From: an uncultured Elusimicrobia bacterium
Lineage (GTDB): Bacteria; Elusimicrobiota; Elusimicrobia; UBA1565; UBA9628
DNA length: 8,268 nucleotides
Direction: 5' to 3'
Assembly: GCA_903874575.1 (NCBI GenBank)
Contig: CAIQSZ010000181.1
Span: 1-8,268 of the forward strand
In this document: in pieces, positions 6,599 to 8,268 of the stretch
How positions within the stretch are numbered: the stretch's first letter is position 1
How the letters are laid out: each line of letters begins with the position of its first letter
The notes under the pieces: model-generated
Databases searched by the model: none
Told to the model about the DNA's origin: nothing
What the model saw: the letters and a program-made list of their open reading frames with translations, nothing else
Made by a program: the position numbers and the translations under genes

Positions 6599-7611
6599 CG
6601 GTGCCTCCGGACGGCTTCCACGATGCGAGCGACGACCGGAGCGTCGATGCCGCCGTGTACGGGCAGCCATAGGCATGGGACGTACCGAGCGTCGAACATA
6701 TTGCGGTTCGCGTCGAAGGCATAGACGCCGGTGTCGAAGCCCATCTCACGCAGTTCCTTCGCCATCCGGACTAGGTTCTCGCGCCGAGGATGCATCAGCG
6801 GCAGGACGTGCGGGACGGCGTCGGCCTCGAGGGCCTGCAACTCCTCGTGGTCGGAGAGGAGCTCCCGGTAGAGGCGGTAGTTGCTCCGGCGACGGTGCGT
6901 CTCGTCGTTGATCCCGTCGAGGCCGCAGATCTTCTCCGTCCAGGCCAGCCGGCGGCTGTACGGATAACCCGCGTACGCGAACTCGTTGAGACGGCGGGCC
7001 AGCCCGGTCTCGCGCGTCGCGCGCGCGGTATCCTGCAGCGCGAGCTTGACCCCGAAGGAGAATAGGGCCAGGGCGCCGCTGCCCGCCGCGTCCAGCTTTG
7101 CGACGTGGTCGCGGAGGGCCTGGTCTGAGGAGAGGACGGCCCCCGCGATCAGGCTCGGATAGAATTTCGAGAAGCTGAAGACGCCGGCGAGGGACTCCGT
7201 GCCGAGGGGCCGTCCTTTGTATCGGCCCTCGAGGGCATGGGCGCAGTCCTCGACGACGGCGACTCCGCGGGGTCGGCAGCGCTCTCGGATCTTATCCAGG
7301 TCCTGGGGGAAGCCGTACTGATGGTAGACGAAGGCGGCCTTAACCTCGGGATCGTCGTGCAGCACCGGGTTGCCATGGGGGCGGATGGCGTTATAGACCC
7401 AATAGCCCAGCCACGGCGGCACCAGGACCTGCGAGTTGCGGTCTTGGAGGACCTTGGACGAGCGTAGGAACGAGAAGACGTGGCTGATTCCGGCCTTGCC
7501 CGAATGGACCGGGACGCAACGAGCGTCATCGACGAGGGAGGGGCGTCTCGCGGGCAGGAGTGCCGCGCGCAGGTCCGACCATCGGGTCGCTCGAATGTCG
7601 CAGCGAATCAT
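6595..7611 (-). CDS. DegT/DnrJ-family sugar aminotransferase, paralogue A
   Basis: Protein of 338 residues, short for the family (usually about 370-400), lacking some of the N-terminal part. The PLP fold is recognised from VVEDCAHALEG (119-129), with Asp122 as ring-nitrogen contact, and VFSFSKFYPSLIAGAVLSSD (144-163), with Lys149 as the internal aldimine lysine. The motif VYHQYGFPQDLDKI (95-108) precedes them. The end segment GVYAFDANRNMFDARYVPCLWLPVHGG (295-321) is shared with paralogue B. It is the first gene of the leftward operon. The ATG at 7611 has no recognisable Shine-Dalgarno sequence; the leader reads CCCCCTTTCCG, so translation may start by another route, or the start is misassigned. 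Reaction inferred: transfer of an amino group from glutamate to a nucleotide-activated keto-sugar; the substrate cannot be told from the sequence. Confidence 0.88.
   Translation of the reverse strand: MIRCDIRATRWSDLRAALLPARRPSLVDDARCVPVHSGKAGISHVFSFLRSSKVLQDRNSQVLVPPWLGYWVYNAIRPHGNPVLHDDPEVKAAFVYHQYGFPQDLDKIRERCRPRGVAVVEDCAHALEGRYKGRPLGTESLAGVFSFSKFYPSLIAGAVLSSDQALRDHVAKLDAAGSGALALFSFGVKLALQDTARATRETGLARRLNEFAYAGYPYSRRLAWTEKICGLDGINDETHRRRSNYRLYRELLSDHEELQALEADAVPHVLPLMHPRRENLVRMAKELREMGFDTGVYAFDANRNMFDARYVPCLWLPVHGGIDAPVVARIVEAVRRHR
6604..6608 (-). promoter_or_regulatory. Strong GGAGG ribosome binding site deciding the start of paralogue B
   Basis: Read on the minus strand, GGAGG is followed by CACCG and ATG, a five-base spacing. 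It lies inside the end of paralogue A and supports ATG 6598 and ATGA-type translational coupling. Confidence 0.75.
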
Positions 7612-7623
7612 CGGAAAGGGGGA

Positions 7624-7664
7624 ATTGAACGGGGCAACGAGGTCAGTTTAGCATATCGTTCAAT
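7624..7664. repeat. 8-bp inverted repeat flanking the leftward promoter
   Basis: ATTGAACG at 7624-7631 and CGTTCAAT at 7657-7664 are exact reverse complements, separated by 25 bases that contain the leftward -10 box. The right arm overlaps the short palindrome at 7658-7672, so three TGAAC-type half-sites lie within about 50 bases. This layout fits a looped or paired operator but could be coincidence in this AT-richer intergenic DNA. Confidence 0.4.
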
Positions 7665-7674
7665 CGGTGAACAA
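7645..7674 (-). promoter_or_regulatory. Putative sigma70-type promoter for the leftward operon
   Basis: On the minus strand TTGTTC (7674-7669) is followed after 18 bases by TAAACT (7650-7645), preceded by TGC, giving an extended -10. The predicted transcription start is near 7638, leaving a 5' leader of about 27 bases before the ATG at 7611. No other promoter is apparent within the operon. Confidence 0.5.
7658..7672. repeat. 15-bp palindrome GTTCA-N5-TGAAC, candidate operator
   Basis: GTTCAATCGGTGAAC has perfect 5-bp arms around ATCGG. It overlaps the -35 box and spacer of the leftward promoter, where a bound repressor would block polymerase. No regulator gene is in the window, so its protein partner is unknown. 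Confidence 0.4.
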
Positions 7675-7698
7675 AGCCGTCGATTGGCCTAAATTTCA

Positions 7699-7704
7699 TA
7701 TAAT
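7699..7704 (+). promoter_or_regulatory. Consensus -10 box TATAAT for the rightward genes, implying a leaderless mRNA
   Basis: TATAAT ends eight bases before the ATG of the acetyltransferase gene. The usual seven-base distance to the start point puts transcription at about 7711, so the mRNA would begin with zero to two bases before the ATG. There is no Shine-Dalgarno sequence, which agrees with a leaderless message, but no convincing -35 box is found at 16-19 bases upstream. Confidence 0.45.
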
Positions 7705-7712
7705 GCACTTGC

Positions 7713-8135
7713 ATGAGATCCTCGCTGGAACTCGTCGATGTCTACGGCGTGAAGGGCGCCGCCGAACTGCTTTATCGCTTCCTGGCTCTCCGCCCGAAAA
7801 ACGTCAACATCAGCCATCGCAAGATGCCGACGTTTCCCCAGCACCTGAGGTTCTTCAATTCCAAGCCGTACAAGGCCTGGTATTTCCTGCGTGCTCCGTC
7901 CGGAGAGGACTTCGGCTCTATCTATCTTACCAAGCACGACGAAATCGGCATCTTCCTCCTCAAGAGCCATCAGGGGAAGGGTTGCGGCAAGAAAGCCGTG
8001 AAGCTCATCATCCGCAAGCACCCCGGCGTGAAGCGGTTCCTGGCGAACATCAGCCCGAAGAACCCCCGATCGTTGGAGTTCTTCGCGAGTCTGGGTTTCA
8101 AGCACATCCAGAATACTTTCGAGTTTGCGCGGTAG
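7713..8135 (+). CDS. GNAT-family N-acetyltransferase
   Basis: Protein of 140 residues with a compact GNAT fold, cytoplasmic. The N-terminal part AAELLYRFLALRPKNVNISHRKMPTFPQHLRFFNSKPYKAWYFL (16-59) resembles GNAT proteins that lie in LPS and sugar-biosynthesis loci. The acetyl-CoA pyrophosphate loop is HQGKGCGKKAVKLI (85-98), a Q-x-x-G-x-G/A pattern. The last block SPKNPRSLEFFASLGF (114-129) is the typical Asn/Ser...FF..LGF end. Probable role: N-acetylation of an amino sugar, the step after an aminotransferase; the PseH type is an analogy only. Start: ATG at 7713, without a ribosome binding site, directly beneath a TATAAT box. It ends six bases before the next gene, so the two probably form one unit. 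It runs divergently from the large operon but fits the same pathway. Confidence 0.85.
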   Translation: MRSSLELVDVYGVKGAAELLYRFLALRPKNVNISHRKMPTFPQHLRFFNSKPYKAWYFLRAPSGEDFGSIYLTKHDEIGIFLLKSHQGKGCGKKAVKLIIRKHPGVKRFLANISPKNPRSLEFFASLGFKHIQNTFEFAR

Positions 8136-8141
8136 GAGACT

Positions 8142-8268
8142 ATGAAAGACGAGATCCATTTGATGGAAGGCGGTCTGGCAGTCGACGACCGCGGGCAGCT
8201 CCAGTTCTGCAACGGGCTGGACATGGCCTTGGTGCGGCGGTTCTATTTCGTCTCGAATCACCAACCTC
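8142..8268 (+). CDS. Start of a cupin-type sugar isomerase/epimerase-like gene, cut by the window edge
   Basis: Only the first 42 residues are present. GGLAVDDRGQLQFCNGLD (10-27) followed by VRRFYFVSNHQP (31-42) resembles the beginning of small WxcM/FdtA-like cupin proteins annotated as dTDP-sugar 3,4-ketoisomerase or dTDP-4-dehydrorhamnose 3,5-epimerase-like, where the next conserved block is a His-rich 'RAWHGHK'. That block lies past the edge, so function is unproven. AGGAG at 8134-8138 lies three bases before the ATG, an unusually tight spacing, and it overlaps the stop of the acetyltransferase. A ketoisomerase would supply the keto-sugar used by the aminotransferases. Confidence 0.65.
   Translation, partial: MKDEIHLMEGGLAVDDRGQLQFCNGLDMALVRRFYFVSNHQP

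Noticed and set aside
6599..6676. Extension of paralogue B to an ATG at 6676
   Set aside because: It adds 26 Arg-rich residues within paralogue A, whereas ATG 6598 has a GGAGG site and an ATGA overlap.
5624..6724. Long rightward open frame of 366 codons opposite paralogue B
   Set aside because: It mirrors the codons of the aminotransferase on the other strand, has no recognisable domain and no start signal; GC-rich DNA commonly leaves such antisense frames open.
7689..8264. Leftward open frame of 191 codons opposite the GNAT gene
   Set aside because: The rightward strand carries GNAT motifs and the beginning of a cupin-like protein; the leftward frame has no domain and would overlap the divergent promoter region.

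Overview
The window is one dense stretch of GC-rich bacterial DNA carrying a surface-glycan or glycolipid biosynthesis locus. The genes overlap by four bases or sit a few bases apart, and several have clear GGAG-type ribosome binding sites. An MsbA-type exporter and sugar-modifying enzymes suggest a Gram-negative envelope, perhaps with an O-antigen or nonulosonate-decorated surface. I cannot name the species or phylum from sequence alone. The best family match for the LIC12162-like transferase is a family first defined in a Leptospira O-antigen locus, but it is widespread, so this does not place the organism.

Layout. Seven genes on the minus strand are read from about 7611 down to the left edge: (1) a DegT-type PLP aminotransferase, 7611-6595; (2) a divergent paralogue of it, 6598-5564; (3) a class I SAM methyltransferase, 5577-4822; (4) a FemAB/GNAT-type acyltransferase with a GatB/YqeY-like C-terminal tail, 4809-3424; (5) an SpsF-type cytidylyltransferase, 3427-2696; (6) a LIC12162-family transferase, 2690-903; (7) the membrane half of an ABC exporter, 906 to beyond position 1. 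Overlaps of 4, 14, 4 and 4 bases and gaps of 12 and 5 bases make one operon very likely. Across a 101-base divergent intergenic region, a GNAT acetyltransferase (7713-8135) and the beginning of a cupin-type sugar isomerase/epimerase-like gene (8142 to the edge) run rightward.

How they may work together (inference): the rightward genes and the paired aminotransferases would build and N-acylate an amino sugar. SpsF would activate a sugar acid with CTP. The methyltransferase and the FemAB-like protein would decorate it, the LIC12162 protein would transfer it, and the ABC protein would flip or export the lipid-linked product.

The most striking item is gene 4. Its last ~55 residues look like the tRNA-associated C-terminal domain of GatB/YqeY, fused to an acyltransferase of the family that in FemX/MurM-type enzymes uses aminoacyl-tRNA. 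That suggests a tRNA-dependent aminoacylation of a surface sugar, an arrangement I do not recall being described. The second is the aminotransferase pair, in which one copy has Asn where the Asp that contacts the PLP ring nitrogen is expected. No RNA genes, CRISPR arrays, insertion sequences or factor-independent terminators were seen.
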